The notes below the pieces were generated by a model. It worked only from the letters and a program-made list of their open reading frames with translations. It did no database searches and was not told where the DNA came from. DNA of 52,329 nucleotides. It comes from JAQVEM01 sp964595565 (lineage in GTDB: Bacteria > Actinomycetota > Humimicrobiia > Humimicrobiales > Humimicrobiaceae). Made by a program: the position numbers and the translations under genes. Positions 25,692 through 35,766 of the stretch are shown piece after piece; positions within the stretch are counted from its first letter, which is position 1, and each line of letters starts with the position of its first letter. The stretch is taken from contig CAZQQX010000009.1 in the NCBI GenBank assembly GCA_964595565.1, forward strand, positions 1 to 52,329. Reading direction: 5' to 3'.

Positions 25692-26165
25692 TTATTTCCA
25701 GAACACTATACCCCAGCTATCGTCTTCCTCCCTTAACAGTGAGACTTCAATGTCCCTATAAACTTTTTCTTCTCCATCATAAGAATCAGTGAGGTCTATG
25801 CACACTATGGCTATATTGTTTTTAATCTCCACCCACTTAACCTCTATGGAAACAATATCCGTAACATCTTTAAATTCATCACTGAATTCATCAACCCCGG
25901 CGCCTGCTTTATCTTCACTGCTCAAGTATTTGTATGCCTGCCCGTAATTTTTATCTATAAGCAAATCAAAAAATTCATTTACTGTCTCCACTGCCCCTTC
26001 CATGTCACCCTCCGCCAGAAACTTTTCCCTGTAAAAACCTTCTATATCTGAAAGGATGCTGCACGCACTCAAATTAAAAAATAAAAAAAGGGCTATCACC
26101 GTTAATATAATATTCCTTATTGAAGTCTTGTATCTTTTATTTTTATAAAAAATAATATCCATCAT
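25692..26165 (-). CDS. Predicted lipoprotein of unknown function
   Basis: A 157-residue protein with a signal peptide and a lipobox LSAC around residues 33-36 (LFLFFNLSACS), so it is probably anchored outside the membrane. The mature part looks like a small alpha+beta NTF2/DUF4878-like domain (AVETVNEFFDLLIDKNYGQAYKYLS, ending SWGIVFWK). No function is assigned. It lies 68 bases upstream of ymdB on the same strand. Confidence 0.7.
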   Translation of the reverse strand: MMDIIFYKNKRYKTSIRNIILTVIALFLFFNLSACSILSDIEGFYREKFLAEGDMEGAVETVNEFFDLLIDKNYGQAYKYLSSEDKAGAGVDEFSDEFKDVTDIVSIEVKWVEIKNNIAIVCIDLTDSYDGEEKVYRDIEVSLLREEDDSWGIVFWK

Positions 26166-26380
26166 TAAAACTAAACTTCATCAAAAAAACACTACTTATA
26201 TCAATTTTTAAAATAGACAACAGCCATAAACATTTTTTTAAATACATTACTAAATTATAATTTAAAATCAATTTTAATAAAAATATCCTATCTGTGGGAA
26301 TATCAACCGGGCAAAAAAACGAAGAAATACAAGATTTTAAAATAAATGGTATTGGATACACGCAGTGCAGCTTCAGAATT

Positions 26381-26457
<77 letters not shown>

Positions 26458-26714
26458 ACGTTTTAATCAATTTTAAATTTTCAGGAACCGTTTTTATATT
26501 TTACCTTTCCTACCGCAAAAACATATTATAACCATTTTTATATTTTTTTCAAACTATTGAATCTTCCTTACCCAAAAACACCCCGGAACTATTCAATGAA
26601 ATGAGAAAAATTCTTTGTTACATTTAAACCGGTAATAAAAAAGAGCCAATAAAACAACCCCACAGTTTTAGTACAGCACCTGACTTAAAAAACAGCTAAA
26701 ACCAGTATATTTCT

Positions 26715-28094
26715 TTAAGTATTCTGGCACAGGGGGTCCATTTTATCTGGCCTGCCTATCCTCTTTAATTCCCTGTAAAGGAATATCCCGGTAAGTATTA
26801 TTGCCAGAATATCTGCTATGGGAAAAGATATCCATATGCCATTAATGCCCAGTAGCAGAGGCATCAGCAGTATCAATGGAATTAGAAACAATATCTGCCT
26901 GCTCATAGACAGGATAATGGATGGTGCCGCTTTACCAATAGATTGGAAAAATCCCGCACCTATAAACTGCGAGCCCAGGAATGGAAATAGAAGTGTTATC
27001 ATCCTTAAAGGGAAAACTGCAATTGAGATAAGCTCGCTGTCATTGCTGAATATACTGATAATATGGGAAGGGAATATCATAAATATCAGAAAGGAAAAAC
27101 TGCCTACCGCTACAGTAGAAAGTATGGAGACCTTTAAAGCCTGCCTGACTCTTTTCGTATTATCAGCCCCGTGGTTATAACCAATTATCGGCTGCACCCC
27201 CGCAACTACACCAAAAAGCGGCATAGCGGTAAAAATAAATATCCTGTTTACAACTGCATACGCGGCAATAAAAATATCTCCTCCATACAGATTCAAAGAA
27301 TTATTTACAATTATTATCAGAAAACTTGCACTTACCTGCCTTATGAATGAAGCAAAACCAAGCCCGGTCATTTCCTTAATAATGGAAAACTTTAACTTAA
27401 AACAATTGATTTTAACCGGTAAAATGCTTTTACCTCTCAAATAATAAGACACCGCAAATATAAAACCTGCAAACTGAGAAATTATAGTTGCATAAGCTGC
27501 GCCCCTTATTCCCATGTTGAATCCAAAGATAAATATCGGGTCCAGAACAATGTTCAATCCAGTGGCAAGCAACATTATTAGCATTGAATTCCTGGCATCG
27601 CCTTCTGCCCTGATAATATTATTTGTTGACACCATAAAAGGAAAATAAATAAATCCAAACACTATTATGGAAAGATATTGCCCTGCATAGGGCAGTATGT
27701 TTTCTGAAGCCCCAAACAATTTTAATATTGGTCCCATAAATATAAAAACTACCGCAGAAACTGCTATTCCGAGAATCGCTATAGATAAAAAAGAATTTCC
27801 GGCAACATTTGCAGCATTTTTATAATCTTTCCTGCCAAGATATCTGGAAATCATGGAAGCCGAACCCAGGCCTATTAACTGGGCGAGAGACATTACTATC
27901 ATCTGTATCGGAAATACTATGCCTATACCTGCAATAGCAAGGGTTCCGACACCTTTGCCAATAAAAATAGTATCAACAATATTATATAGACTGTTGGCAA
28001 TCATGGCTATCGTAGTCGGTATGGCAAGCTTTGCCAGCAGCCTTCCTATCTTCTTATTTCTTAAATCTCCTACATTTTGATTTTCTCTATTCAA
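26715..28094 (-). CDS. MATE family efflux transporter
   Basis: A 459-residue, 12-helix membrane protein of the MATE family, which exports drugs or metabolites in exchange for Na+ or H+. Characteristic are LAIPTTIAMIANSLYNIVDTIFIG, GLGSASMISRYLGR near residue 80-93 and PLFGVVAGVQPIIGYNHGA about residue 295. Start TTG behind GGGCGGGG. Substrate unknown. Confidence 0.9.
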   Translation of the reverse strand: MNRENQNVGDLRNKKIGRLLAKLAIPTTIAMIANSLYNIVDTIFIGKGVGTLAIAGIGIVFPIQMIVMSLAQLIGLGSASMISRYLGRKDYKNAANVAGNSFLSIAILGIAVSAVVFIFMGPILKLFGASENILPYAGQYLSIIVFGFIYFPFMVSTNNIIRAEGDARNSMLIMLLATGLNIVLDPIFIFGFNMGIRGAAYATIISQFAGFIFAVSYYLRGKSILPVKINCFKLKFSIIKEMTGLGFASFIRQVSASFLIIIVNNSLNLYGGDIFIAAYAVVNRIFIFTAMPLFGVVAGVQPIIGYNHGADNTKRVRQALKVSILSTVAVGSFSFLIFMIFPSHIISIFSNDSELISIAVFPLRMITLLFPFLGSQFIGAGFFQSIGKAAPSIILSMSRQILFLIPLILLMPLLLGINGIWISFPIADILAIILTGIFLYRELKRIGRPDKMDPLCQNT

Positions 28095-28223
28095 TTAAAC
28101 CCCGCCCTTAATTTATACGCAATCATTCCTTATATTTACATTTCACTCAAAGGCACAATTTTACCTTCTTATGATATAAAGTTAAAGGATAATTTTTAAC
28201 TGTGCATGCAGATATTACATTTA

Positions 28224-29528
28224 TTAGAAGAATCCGGTAATGTACTTTATGAAAATCCCGATATTAGAAACAGCCAGAGCAATAATAGTAGCCGGGACGG
28301 AAAGCTTTAACCATCTTCCCCATCCAATTGACTGACCTCTGTTCTCCATGGCAGTATATGCCACCACATTACCCGAAGCACCTATGGGAGAGAAATTGCC
28401 TCCTATATCTGCGCCCAGTGATGTCGCCCATACCATAATTGATAATGCGGGGATTCCGGCATATAAGGCAATATTTTCCAGAATACTGGCCATTGAAAGA
28501 GCAAATGGAACATTGTCAATAACTCCACTGGCTATACCTGAGCCCCATACCAGGGTGCTCAAAAACTCCACATGATTTCCCCTGAAAAGATTGGTTATGA
28601 AGTCCGCGGCTATTTTTATTACCCCGGTGTGCTCGAGTCCTCCTACAACCACGAATAACCCCATAAAAAATAATATCACTTCATAATTTACTTTTGATAT
28701 AATCCTCTCCGACCTCTTACCAAGTACGGCCAGCATGACAAAAGCAGGAACCATTGCAGCCAGAGGTGCTGTAAGAGGGATATGAATATATTTATCTATA
28801 TAATTATGAACAACTAAAAATAAGATTGCCGTTACCAGAGCAGCAAATGCAACCTTAAATTGTTTCCTGTCTTCTATTGCTTCCGCAGGGTCCATTTCAC
28901 TCATTCCCTTCTCAGGTACCTTCTTAATGGACAAAATAGATTTACGGTTTACCATGTAGCAATAAAAAAGTGTAAACGCCCCGGCAATTATAGCTATGGG
29001 AGCATTGTGAATTACAAAATCATTAAAATAATACCCGAGTTTCAGACCCAGGATTACATTTGGCGGATCACCCACCATAGTAGAAGAGCCCCCGATATTG
29101 GCCAGCATTACTTCCGTAATTATCAGCGGTGCTGCATCCATTTTTATTATTTTGCAGATTTCATAGGTAAGCGTGGCAAAAAAGAGCATTACAGTAACAC
29201 TGTCCATAAAAGCTGCCAGGAACGCTGTCATAATGGGGAAAAATATAAATATTTTAACCGGGGAGTATTTTAACCATCTTGCAAGTACAAGAGCTGAAAA
29301 GGTAAAAAATCCGGCATCGGATAAAGCGGCCACAATAATAAACATGCCAAATAAAAGTCCGATTGTATCCCAGCTTATAAAACCCACTGCCTCGGTCACG
29401 TCAAAAATATTAAACAAAATCAGAAGCAATGCACCGATAAATGCAACTACGGTCCTGTTTACTTTCTCCGTTGCAATAAACACATAAGTTAATATAAAAA
29501 TTATAATGGCAATCAAAGCATGGTTCAT
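28224..29528 (-). CDS. ArsB/NhaD-type ion transporter (SLC13 superfamily)
   Basis: A 434-residue, about 11-helix transporter of the ArsB/NhaD superfamily. It has TEVMLANIGGSSTMVGDPPN early and SLGADIGGNFSPIGASGNVV late, the two family hairpin motifs. NhaD-type Na+/H+ exchange or arsenite/anion export cannot be told apart; no ars gene is adjacent. Confidence 0.85.
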   Translation of the reverse strand: MNHALIAIIIFILTYVFIATEKVNRTVVAFIGALLLILFNIFDVTEAVGFISWDTIGLLFGMFIIVAALSDAGFFTFSALVLARWLKYSPVKIFIFFPIMTAFLAAFMDSVTVMLFFATLTYEICKIIKMDAAPLIITEVMLANIGGSSTMVGDPPNVILGLKLGYYFNDFVIHNAPIAIIAGAFTLFYCYMVNRKSILSIKKVPEKGMSEMDPAEAIEDRKQFKVAFAALVTAILFLVVHNYIDKYIHIPLTAPLAAMVPAFVMLAVLGKRSERIISKVNYEVILFFMGLFVVVGGLEHTGVIKIAADFITNLFRGNHVEFLSTLVWGSGIASGVIDNVPFALSMASILENIALYAGIPALSIMVWATSLGADIGGNFSPIGASGNVVAYTAMENRGQSIGWGRWLKLSVPATIIALAVSNIGIFIKYITGFF

Positions 29529-29742
29529 TCTTATTCTCTTATACCGGTTAAATTAAAATTAATAAAATCCTACCACCCAGAATTTAAAAAAACAAATCCT
29601 TAAAAAACAACACAAAGCTGCATTATAATCCAAAAATAGTTTTCTTTTAAGAAAAATTTTGTTTATCCGGGTTCTATTAAGTCATTATTTTACTGGCAGG
29701 ATTTATTCCTGTGAACTTATTTCTATTAAACCTCATATTTTT

Positions 29743-30663
29743 TTAAACTTTAATAGCCATAATCCGGTCTCTCTGATTATAATCTTCATCCACAGTAATT
29801 TCTGAGGGTTTAATAATATCTTTAGCTATTTTTTCCAGAGGAATTCTTTTTGTCTGTTCAATCTCAAACAGAATGTAACAAAAATCAGTGGAAATATAAG
29901 GTTTTACCTTATAAAGAATTTTCTCATATACCTCAAGACCGGTTTTACCTGCCAGAAGAGCGCCCTCGGGCTCATAATCTTTTACTTCAGACGGCAGTTT
30001 CTTATAATCTTCTTCTGAAATATAAGGCGGATTTGAGATTATAAGATTAATTTTATTTTTATATTTCCTGGAAAAATCAGAATCCTCCGCAGGCAGCAGG
30101 TCGCATTCGATAAATTTTACTCTTTCATTCTCACTACTTCCCAGAACATCCCCGGCATTTTTCTCCGCTACCTCTAGCGCGCCCTGATTATTATCAGTTG
30201 CTATTATCTCCCATAGCTCTGGCGGTATTTTTAATTCACCCGAAATTTCATAGGCGATACTTATTGAAATAGCACCGCTTCCGGTGCCAATCTCCATGAT
30301 ATTAATTTTCTTTTTACCGTAATTTTCCTTTAGAATCTGGAAAGCCTTATCCACTATCAGTTCTGTTTCGGACCTGGGAATTAATACTCTATCGTCTACA
30401 TGAAGTTTTATTTTCCTGAAATACGCTTCGCTTAAGATATACTGAATCGGGACTTTTTCTAATCTTTTTAATATATATTTCTTGTATAAAGCAAGTTCAT
30501 TTTTGTTTAAAACCCGGTTATAGTTTAGATATAGATTCATCCTGTCCAGATTAACAACGGAGCTAAGGAGCAGCTCCGCAGACAATCTGGGCTGGCTGAT
30601 GTCTCTGCTTTTAAAATAATTTATAGCCCACTCCAGGATGCTTTTTATATTCCATATTTGCAA
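29743..30663 (-). CDS. prmC: Release factor glutamine N5-methyltransferase
   Basis: A 306-residue methyltransferase that methylates the GGQ glutamine of release factors. N-terminal helical domain, then motif I MEIGTGSGAISISIAYE and the catalytic NPPY in INLIISNPPYISEEDY. It starts with TTG 7 bases after prfA stops, its substrate gene. Confidence 0.93.
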   Translation of the reverse strand: MQIWNIKSILEWAINYFKSRDISQPRLSAELLLSSVVNLDRMNLYLNYNRVLNKNELALYKKYILKRLEKVPIQYILSEAYFRKIKLHVDDRVLIPRSETELIVDKAFQILKENYGKKKINIMEIGTGSGAISISIAYEISGELKIPPELWEIIATDNNQGALEVAEKNAGDVLGSSENERVKFIECDLLPAEDSDFSRKYKNKINLIISNPPYISEEDYKKLPSEVKDYEPEGALLAGKTGLEVYEKILYKVKPYISTDFCYILFEIEQTKRIPLEKIAKDIIKPSEITVDEDYNQRDRIMAIKV

Positions 30664-30670
30664 ATATTGC

Positions 30671-31750
30671 CTAAACCCCTATCTTTTCAATCTTCTTCTC
30701 ATTATCAGCATTCTTTAACGGTACAGTTAATTGCTCCAGGTCACCCTCAAGAATTTCATCAAGCTTATATAATGTTAAATTTATTCTGTGGTCGGTCACC
30801 CTGCCCTGCGGGTAATTATAAGTTCTTATTCTTTCGCTTCTATCCCCGGAACCGATTTGCATCCTTCTTTTCTCATCCTGCTCGCTTGTCTTTTTCCGTT
30901 CCTCTTCTTCCTTGAGCCTTGCCCTCAATATCTTTAAGGCTTTCTCCTTATTCTGAAGCTGGGATTTTTCATCCTGACAGGTTACCACCATACTGGTGGG
31001 GATATGGGTTACTCTTACCGCCGAGTCAGTGGTATTTACGGATTGACCCCCGGGCCCGCTGGAGCGAAAAACATCCACTCTTAAATCGTTAGGTTCTATT
31101 TTAATATCCACTTCCTCGGCTTCCGGAAGCACGGCAACTGTAGCTGTTGAAGTGTGGATTCTCCCCTGTGATTCGGTAGCAGGAACTCTCTGCACTCTGT
31201 GAACCCCTGACTCATACTTCATGGTTCCATAAGCATTCTCACCCTCAATCTCAAATATTATTTCTTTAAATCCACCGATTCCAGTAGCATTTGAGCTGAG
31301 CGTGGCATACTTCCATTTCCGGCTCTCCGCGTATTTTGTATATAACCGGTAAAGAACTTCAGCAAATAAAGCTGCCTCATCCCCTCCGGCTCCTGCTCTG
31401 ATTTCTACTATAACATTTCTCTTATCATCGGGATCTCTGGGGGTTAACAGCATTTTTATCTTTTTCTCCAGTTTCTGCTTTTTATCAATATTTTCCTTAA
31501 GCTCATCTCTCAAGAAACTTTTCATTTCCTCTTCATGCTCCTCTTTGAGCATCTCCTCAACCTCTTTTATGGAAGAAAGAACCCCCCTGTATTTTTTCGT
31601 TATATTTACTAACTCTTCCATCCCGGCTATTTTTATCCCAAATTCTTTTAGCTTATCTGGATTCTGGGAAATTTCAGGTTCTGTGAGCTTGCTGGTTAGT
31701 TTAGTGTAGTTATCCTCGTATTTTTTTAATATATCCAATAATACTGACAT
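30671..31750 (-). CDS. prfA: Peptide chain release factor 1
   Basis: A 359-residue RF1, which reads UAA and UAG. The codon-recognition PAT motif is in RVPATESQGRIHTS, and the catalytic GGQ in SSGPGGQSVNTTDSAVRVTH. Residues 1-110 are helical. It begins 1 base after DUF1385 ends, so the two are coupled. Confidence 0.96.
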   Translation of the reverse strand: MSVLLDILKKYEDNYTKLTSKLTEPEISQNPDKLKEFGIKIAGMEELVNITKKYRGVLSSIKEVEEMLKEEHEEEMKSFLRDELKENIDKKQKLEKKIKMLLTPRDPDDKRNVIVEIRAGAGGDEAALFAEVLYRLYTKYAESRKWKYATLSSNATGIGGFKEIIFEIEGENAYGTMKYESGVHRVQRVPATESQGRIHTSTATVAVLPEAEEVDIKIEPNDLRVDVFRSSGPGGQSVNTTDSAVRVTHIPTSMVVTCQDEKSQLQNKEKALKILRARLKEEEERKKTSEQDEKRRMQIGSGDRSERIRTYNYPQGRVTDHRINLTLYKLDEILEGDLEQLTVPLKNADNEKKIEKIGV

Positions 31751-31751
31751 T

Positions 31752-32636
31752 TTATTCTGCCTTTAGTGCCTCTTCTGCTTCCTCAACTGCTTTAAATGAC
31801 GCTATCGCCACTTCTAACTGGCTCTTATCAGGTTCTCTTGTGGTAATCTTCTGCAGCAACAGCCCCGGATAAAAAAATACTCTGACCCATTTTTTATGGC
31901 TAAATTTCCCGGCAAGCCTTATAAATTCATATGAAATACCGGCAATAACCGGGATTAAAAGTATTCTTGATAAAATCCTCCATAATATTGTCTGCTTTCC
32001 AATAAGAGCAAACACAAATATGGCCACTATCATTACAATCATTAAAAAATTCGTACCACATCTTGCATGCAGTGTGGTGTATTTTTTTACATTCTCGGGT
32101 TTCAGCTCTTCTCCGTTTTCATAAGCCTGTATAGTTTTGTGCTCCGCTCCGTGATACTGAAATACTCTTTTTATGTCACTGAGCTGTGCAATTATTAAAA
32201 TATATGCCAGAAAAAAAATAATTCTAATCAGTCCCTCAGCAAGATTATATAGCAGAACATTGGGTATGAAACTTGAAAAAGTTTTTCCGATTAAAGTTGG
32301 AAGTACAAAAAATACACCTACCGTAAATGCAACAGCAATTAACACGGATATAAACATCTCCTTTTTGGAAAATTTTATATCCTGACCGGTGGCCTCATTA
32401 ACAGAAAGGCTTAAAGCCCTGAAACCCAGTGACATGCTCTCGGCAATCACTGCCATCCCCCGGATAAACATAAAGCCTAAAATTTTATGCCTGCCGCTTA
32501 AAGTACCCTGCTTGAATAACTTTGTAGTGATGGACTTATCGGGTTTCCTTACCGCCACAGCCCAGAAATTTTTGCTGCGCATCATAACACCCTCAATAAC
32601 TGCCTGCCCCCCAATTTGATATCTAGCCTCAGACAT
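31752..32636 (-). CDS. DUF1385 membrane protein
   Basis: About 294 residues of the DUF1385 family: MSEARYQIGGQAVIEGVMMR at the start, four or more membrane helices, and the conserved FQYHGAEHKTIQAYE and LHARCGTNFLM. Function unknown; the family is regularly next to prfA, prmC and rpmE. I choose the ATG at 32636 (8-base overlap with thyX) over an upstream start at 32666. Confidence 0.9.
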   Translation of the reverse strand: MSEARYQIGGQAVIEGVMMRSKNFWAVAVRKPDKSITTKLFKQGTLSGRHKILGFMFIRGMAVIAESMSLGFRALSLSVNEATGQDIKFSKKEMFISVLIAVAFTVGVFFVLPTLIGKTFSSFIPNVLLYNLAEGLIRIIFFLAYILIIAQLSDIKRVFQYHGAEHKTIQAYENGEELKPENVKKYTTLHARCGTNFLMIVMIVAIFVFALIGKQTILWRILSRILLIPVIAGISYEFIRLAGKFSHKKWVRVFFYPGLLLQKITTREPDKSQLEVAIASFKAVEEAEEALKAE

Positions 32637-33312
32637 CAAAATCACTCGCCTTTGGAGGTTCGTCACATATATATTTTCCCTCGGGACAGCGCCCTCTCAG
32701 GCAGGCAGGGCCGGCTGTTTCAAAAACTACAGGTGCCACTTTTTTTACCAGCTTTAACATTTTTATTGCCATTTCCCTGATTTCCCATTGTGCCCTGTTG
32801 CAGCACCTCAGGGTAAAAAAATGCAGAAGTTCCCTGCCATTCATAGACACAATTATTTTTGTTTCTGTGGCATTGGGAAGAATATATCTCGCATCTTCTG
32901 CTTCAATTCCTCTATCAAGAAACTCTATATAGAGACTGTGCATATCTGAAATTAATTTATCATATTTTTTTTTGCTTTCCCTATCATCCAAAATGGAATG
33001 CGGGGTAATATACTCAAAATTGTCCCCGAGCTTTACATATCTCTGAGACTGCTGGTTGTATGATGCAATCCTGTGCCTTACCAGCTGATGGGTCAGAGCC
33101 CTCGACACCCCTTCAATCGCAAAAGTAAAACTTATATGCTCTACCGTACTGTGATGGCCGCTCTTTATCACAAATCTTACCAGCTTTTCTATTTGTTCTC
33201 TGCTGAGCTCGTCACTTAGCTCATCCACACCAACAGGTGAATAACAGAGTTTCGCAGCCAGAGCCACTGTCTTCTCCGGTTCCGGGGTATACCTGATCAG
33301 ACTCACTTTCAT
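32629..33312 (-). CDS. thyX: Flavin-dependent thymidylate synthase
   Basis: A 227-residue FAD enzyme that makes dTMP with methylene-tetrahydrofolate. The ThyX motif RHRxxSxNxxSxR is present as RHRIASYNQQSQR. GHHSTVEHISFTFAIEG and ATETKIIVSMNGRELLHF are also typical. It sits between rpmE and DUF1385, an addition to the standard order. Confidence 0.94.
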   Translation of the reverse strand: MKVSLIRYTPEPEKTVALAAKLCYSPVGVDELSDELSREQIEKLVRFVIKSGHHSTVEHISFTFAIEGVSRALTHQLVRHRIASYNQQSQRYVKLGDNFEYITPHSILDDRESKKKYDKLISDMHSLYIEFLDRGIEAEDARYILPNATETKIIVSMNGRELLHFFTLRCCNRAQWEIREMAIKMLKLVKKVAPVVFETAGPACLRGRCPEGKYICDEPPKASDFDV

Positions 33313-33325
33313 AAAAGTACCCCTT

Positions 33326-33532
33326 TTACTTCTTTGATTTTACCATTCTCTTCTTGAATCTCTCTACCCTGCCACCGGAATCAACCAGTTTTTGCTTCCC
33401 TGTGTAAAATGGGTGGCACTTTGAGCATATCTCAACTCTTATTTCCTTTTTTGTAGACCTGGTCTTAAAAGTATTCCCACAGGAACAGGTAACGGTACAA
33501 TCATAATATTCTGGATGTATGCCTTTCTTCAT
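33326..33532 (-). CDS. rpmE: 50S ribosomal protein L31
   Basis: A 68-residue L31 of the zinc-binding (C+) type: KKGIHPEYYDCTVTCSCGNTF, CSKCHPFYTGKQKLVD and GGRVERFKKRM. Cysteines at the first (C-S-C) and second (CSKC) positions hold zinc. Directly upstream of thyX by 13 bases. Confidence 0.95.
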   Translation of the reverse strand: MKKGIHPEYYDCTVTCSCGNTFKTRSTKKEIRVEICSKCHPFYTGKQKLVDSGGRVERFKKRMVKSKK

Positions 33533-33742
33533 TTCTGTAAATCCTTACTATTATTGGTTATTATCCTTTAATTTATCTATCTCATTTCTTCTTAATTATT
33601 TCAAATCCTAAATGTTAACACAAATACCTCCAATCGTAAACATAAATTAGAGGGTAAAATCATTTACATAGAACTATAAAAATTAAATAATGAATAAAAA
33701 ATATTAGAATCTTAATTCTGTAACTCAGAACATTAAAAATTT

Positions 33743-35200
33743 TTACATTTTTTTCTCTTTATCAAAACTTGCCTTTATTGCTTTTAGAAAATCACCATTT
33801 GATTTTGTGTTCCTAATATAATCTATCAATTGTTCCAGAGCTACCTCGGGTTCTTTTTCATAAATCAATCTTCTCAGTTTCCACACAGTAGCCGCCTCTT
33901 CTTTATCCATAAGAAGCTCCTCCTTCCTGGTGCCCGAACGCGTTATGTCAATAGCGGGGAAGATCCTCTTATCCGCAAGTTTCCTGTCAAGATTAATTTC
34001 CATATTACCGGTACCTTTAAATTCTTCAAATATAACATCATCCATTCTACTACCGGTGTCAATTAACGCGGTCGCCAGTATGGTCAGGCTCCCACCATCT
34101 TCTATATTCCTCGCCGCGCCAAAAAATCTCTTGGGCGGGAACAGAGCCGAAGAATCAACTCCTCCGGATAAAACCCTGCCGCTTGCGGGAATAGAAAGAT
34201 TGTAAGCCCGCGCCAGACGGGTTATGCTATCCAGAAGTATTAACACATCTTTACCATGCTCAACCAGCCTTTTTGCCCTCTGAAGTACCAGTTCTGCAAC
34301 CTGTATGTGATTATCAGATGGCTGGTCAAAGGTGGAACTTATTACCTCTCCTTTTACAGACCTCTCCATATCAGTTACTTCCTCGGGCCTCTCATCAATA
34401 AGAAGTACTATAATATATACCTCGGGATTATTGGTAGAGACGCTATTAGCAAGGTCCTTTAATATAGTTGTCTTGCCCGCTTTTGGAGGAGATACAATAA
34501 GGCCCCTCTGTCCCTTTCCTATGGGGGCAATTAAATCTATTATCCTGGGAGAGATATTATCCGACTCATCTGTCTCCAATCTCAGCCTATCCATAGGATA
34601 TACAGGGGTCAATTTTTCAAAGGGAACCCTTCCTCTTATAAATTCAGGGTCTTCCCCGTTTACCTTCTCTATCCTGAGCAAAGCATTGTATTTCTCACTT
34701 TCTTTCGGCGGACGGACCTGCCCGTATACTTCATCCCCCTGCCTCAGGCGAAATCTTCTAATCTGTGACTGGGAAACATATATATCATTTTGACCGGCAA
34801 GATAACCACTGGTTCTCAAAAACCCGTAACCGTCGGCCAGTATGTCCAGTATTCCTTTCATTCTCTCCTTATATAGTTCAAATTCCTCTTTTTTGCGAGA
34901 TTTTCTTCCGGCCCTTTCTCCCATCTTTTTTTCTACTGATTCTTCCGGCTCCTCTTTTTCTTTTCTCCCGGCTTCAAAAGCTCTTTCTTCAGTTTCTTTT
35001 TTGGCTACAGTACTTTCCTCCAGCGGGGACATGGCAGATTCCATGCCATTATTAGATACTTCTTCCAGTATTTTTTGTATCAATTCTTCTTTCTTTAATT
35101 TTGAAACTCCCTGAATATCAAGTTGCCTTGCAATTGCTTTCAAATCGGCCAGAACCTTGCCATCAAGAAATTCCCTGTTTAGCTCCTCTAACTTATCCAT
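33743..35200 (-). CDS. rho: Transcription termination factor Rho
   Basis: A 485-residue Rho helicase. N-terminal SAP-like segment, an acidic/basic Glu-Lys-rich insert (about 60-105), the RNA-binding domain (DILADGYGFLRTSGYLAG), Walker A in SPPKAGKTTILKDL, and LLIDERPEEVTDMERSV. The insert is like those of actinobacterial Rho but shorter. AAAGGAG precedes the ATG. Confidence 0.95.
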   Translation of the reverse strand: MDKLEELNREFLDGKVLADLKAIARQLDIQGVSKLKKEELIQKILEEVSNNGMESAMSPLEESTVAKKETEERAFEAGRKEKEEPEESVEKKMGERAGRKSRKKEEFELYKERMKGILDILADGYGFLRTSGYLAGQNDIYVSQSQIRRFRLRQGDEVYGQVRPPKESEKYNALLRIEKVNGEDPEFIRGRVPFEKLTPVYPMDRLRLETDESDNISPRIIDLIAPIGKGQRGLIVSPPKAGKTTILKDLANSVSTNNPEVYIIVLLIDERPEEVTDMERSVKGEVISSTFDQPSDNHIQVAELVLQRAKRLVEHGKDVLILLDSITRLARAYNLSIPASGRVLSGGVDSSALFPPKRFFGAARNIEDGGSLTILATALIDTGSRMDDVIFEEFKGTGNMEINLDRKLADKRIFPAIDITRSGTRKEELLMDKEEAATVWKLRRLIYEKEPEVALEQLIDYIRNTKSNGDFLKAIKASFDKEKKM

Positions 35201-35323
35201 TTATAGATACTCCTTTCGTAGTCGGGCTCCTTTCTTATTTAAATCACTGATTTTTTTCTAATGTTCATAACCTATTAAAATTCCGCCTGATATTTTATTT
35301 AGCAGATATAACAGGATATTATT

Positions 35324-35351
35324 TAAAAAAGTCAGGTCAAACCCTGCCTGA
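35324..35351 (-). terminator. Terminator-like hairpin upstream of rho
   Basis: On the leftward strand TCAGG (35351-35347) pairs with CCTGA (35336-35332) followed by C and a run of six U (35330-35325). It stands about 125 bases before the rho start. As trpB2 already has its own terminator upstream, this could be an attenuator in the rho leader. The 5-bp stem is weak. Confidence 0.4.
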
Positions 35352-35700
35352 TTAACCATATACCATTAATTTCTCTAAGCTACCAAATATATTTTAAAAA
35401 GGATTTTTTTATTGCGCTATTTATTTCAGGTTTAAAAAAACTGTCTTAAATATATAAATCAAGCTTATAAAATAATATTTTTAGAAACTTGAGACATGAT
35501 TAATTTGGAGAAACCCTCTTATTTATGCCCTTACTAATTCAAAATGAAATTTTATTCTAATATATAGAGTAAATAGAAAAAAATCAAGTAGAAATTTTTA
35601 GTATGAGCTATTTAACTTTTTTACTTTCTATTCCCGATGACAGACTTTAAAACAATATATAAAAAAGTTTTATACAATATGATAAGTTTTAAGATAACTT

Positions 35701-35743
35701 TTTTAAGAAAAGTGGAGGGGTCTTAGGATTAAAATCCCTCCAC
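35701..35743 (-). terminator. Rho-independent terminator of trpB2
   Basis: GTGGAGGG (35743-35736 on the leftward strand) pairs with CCCTCCAC (35719-35712) around a 16-base loop, followed by TTTTCTTAAAA, 24 bases after the trpB2 stop. Confidence 0.75.
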
Positions 35744-35766
35744 CGGACAATATTATATGTAAACTG

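Larger units (their letters stand above)
35201..35766. other. 566-base intergenic region (rho leader and trpB2 terminator)
   Basis: No gene is visible. It holds a terminator-like hairpin in the probable rho leader (35324-35351) and the trpB2 terminator (35701-35743); the 350 bases between are plain A+T-rich sequence. Confidence 0.5.
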
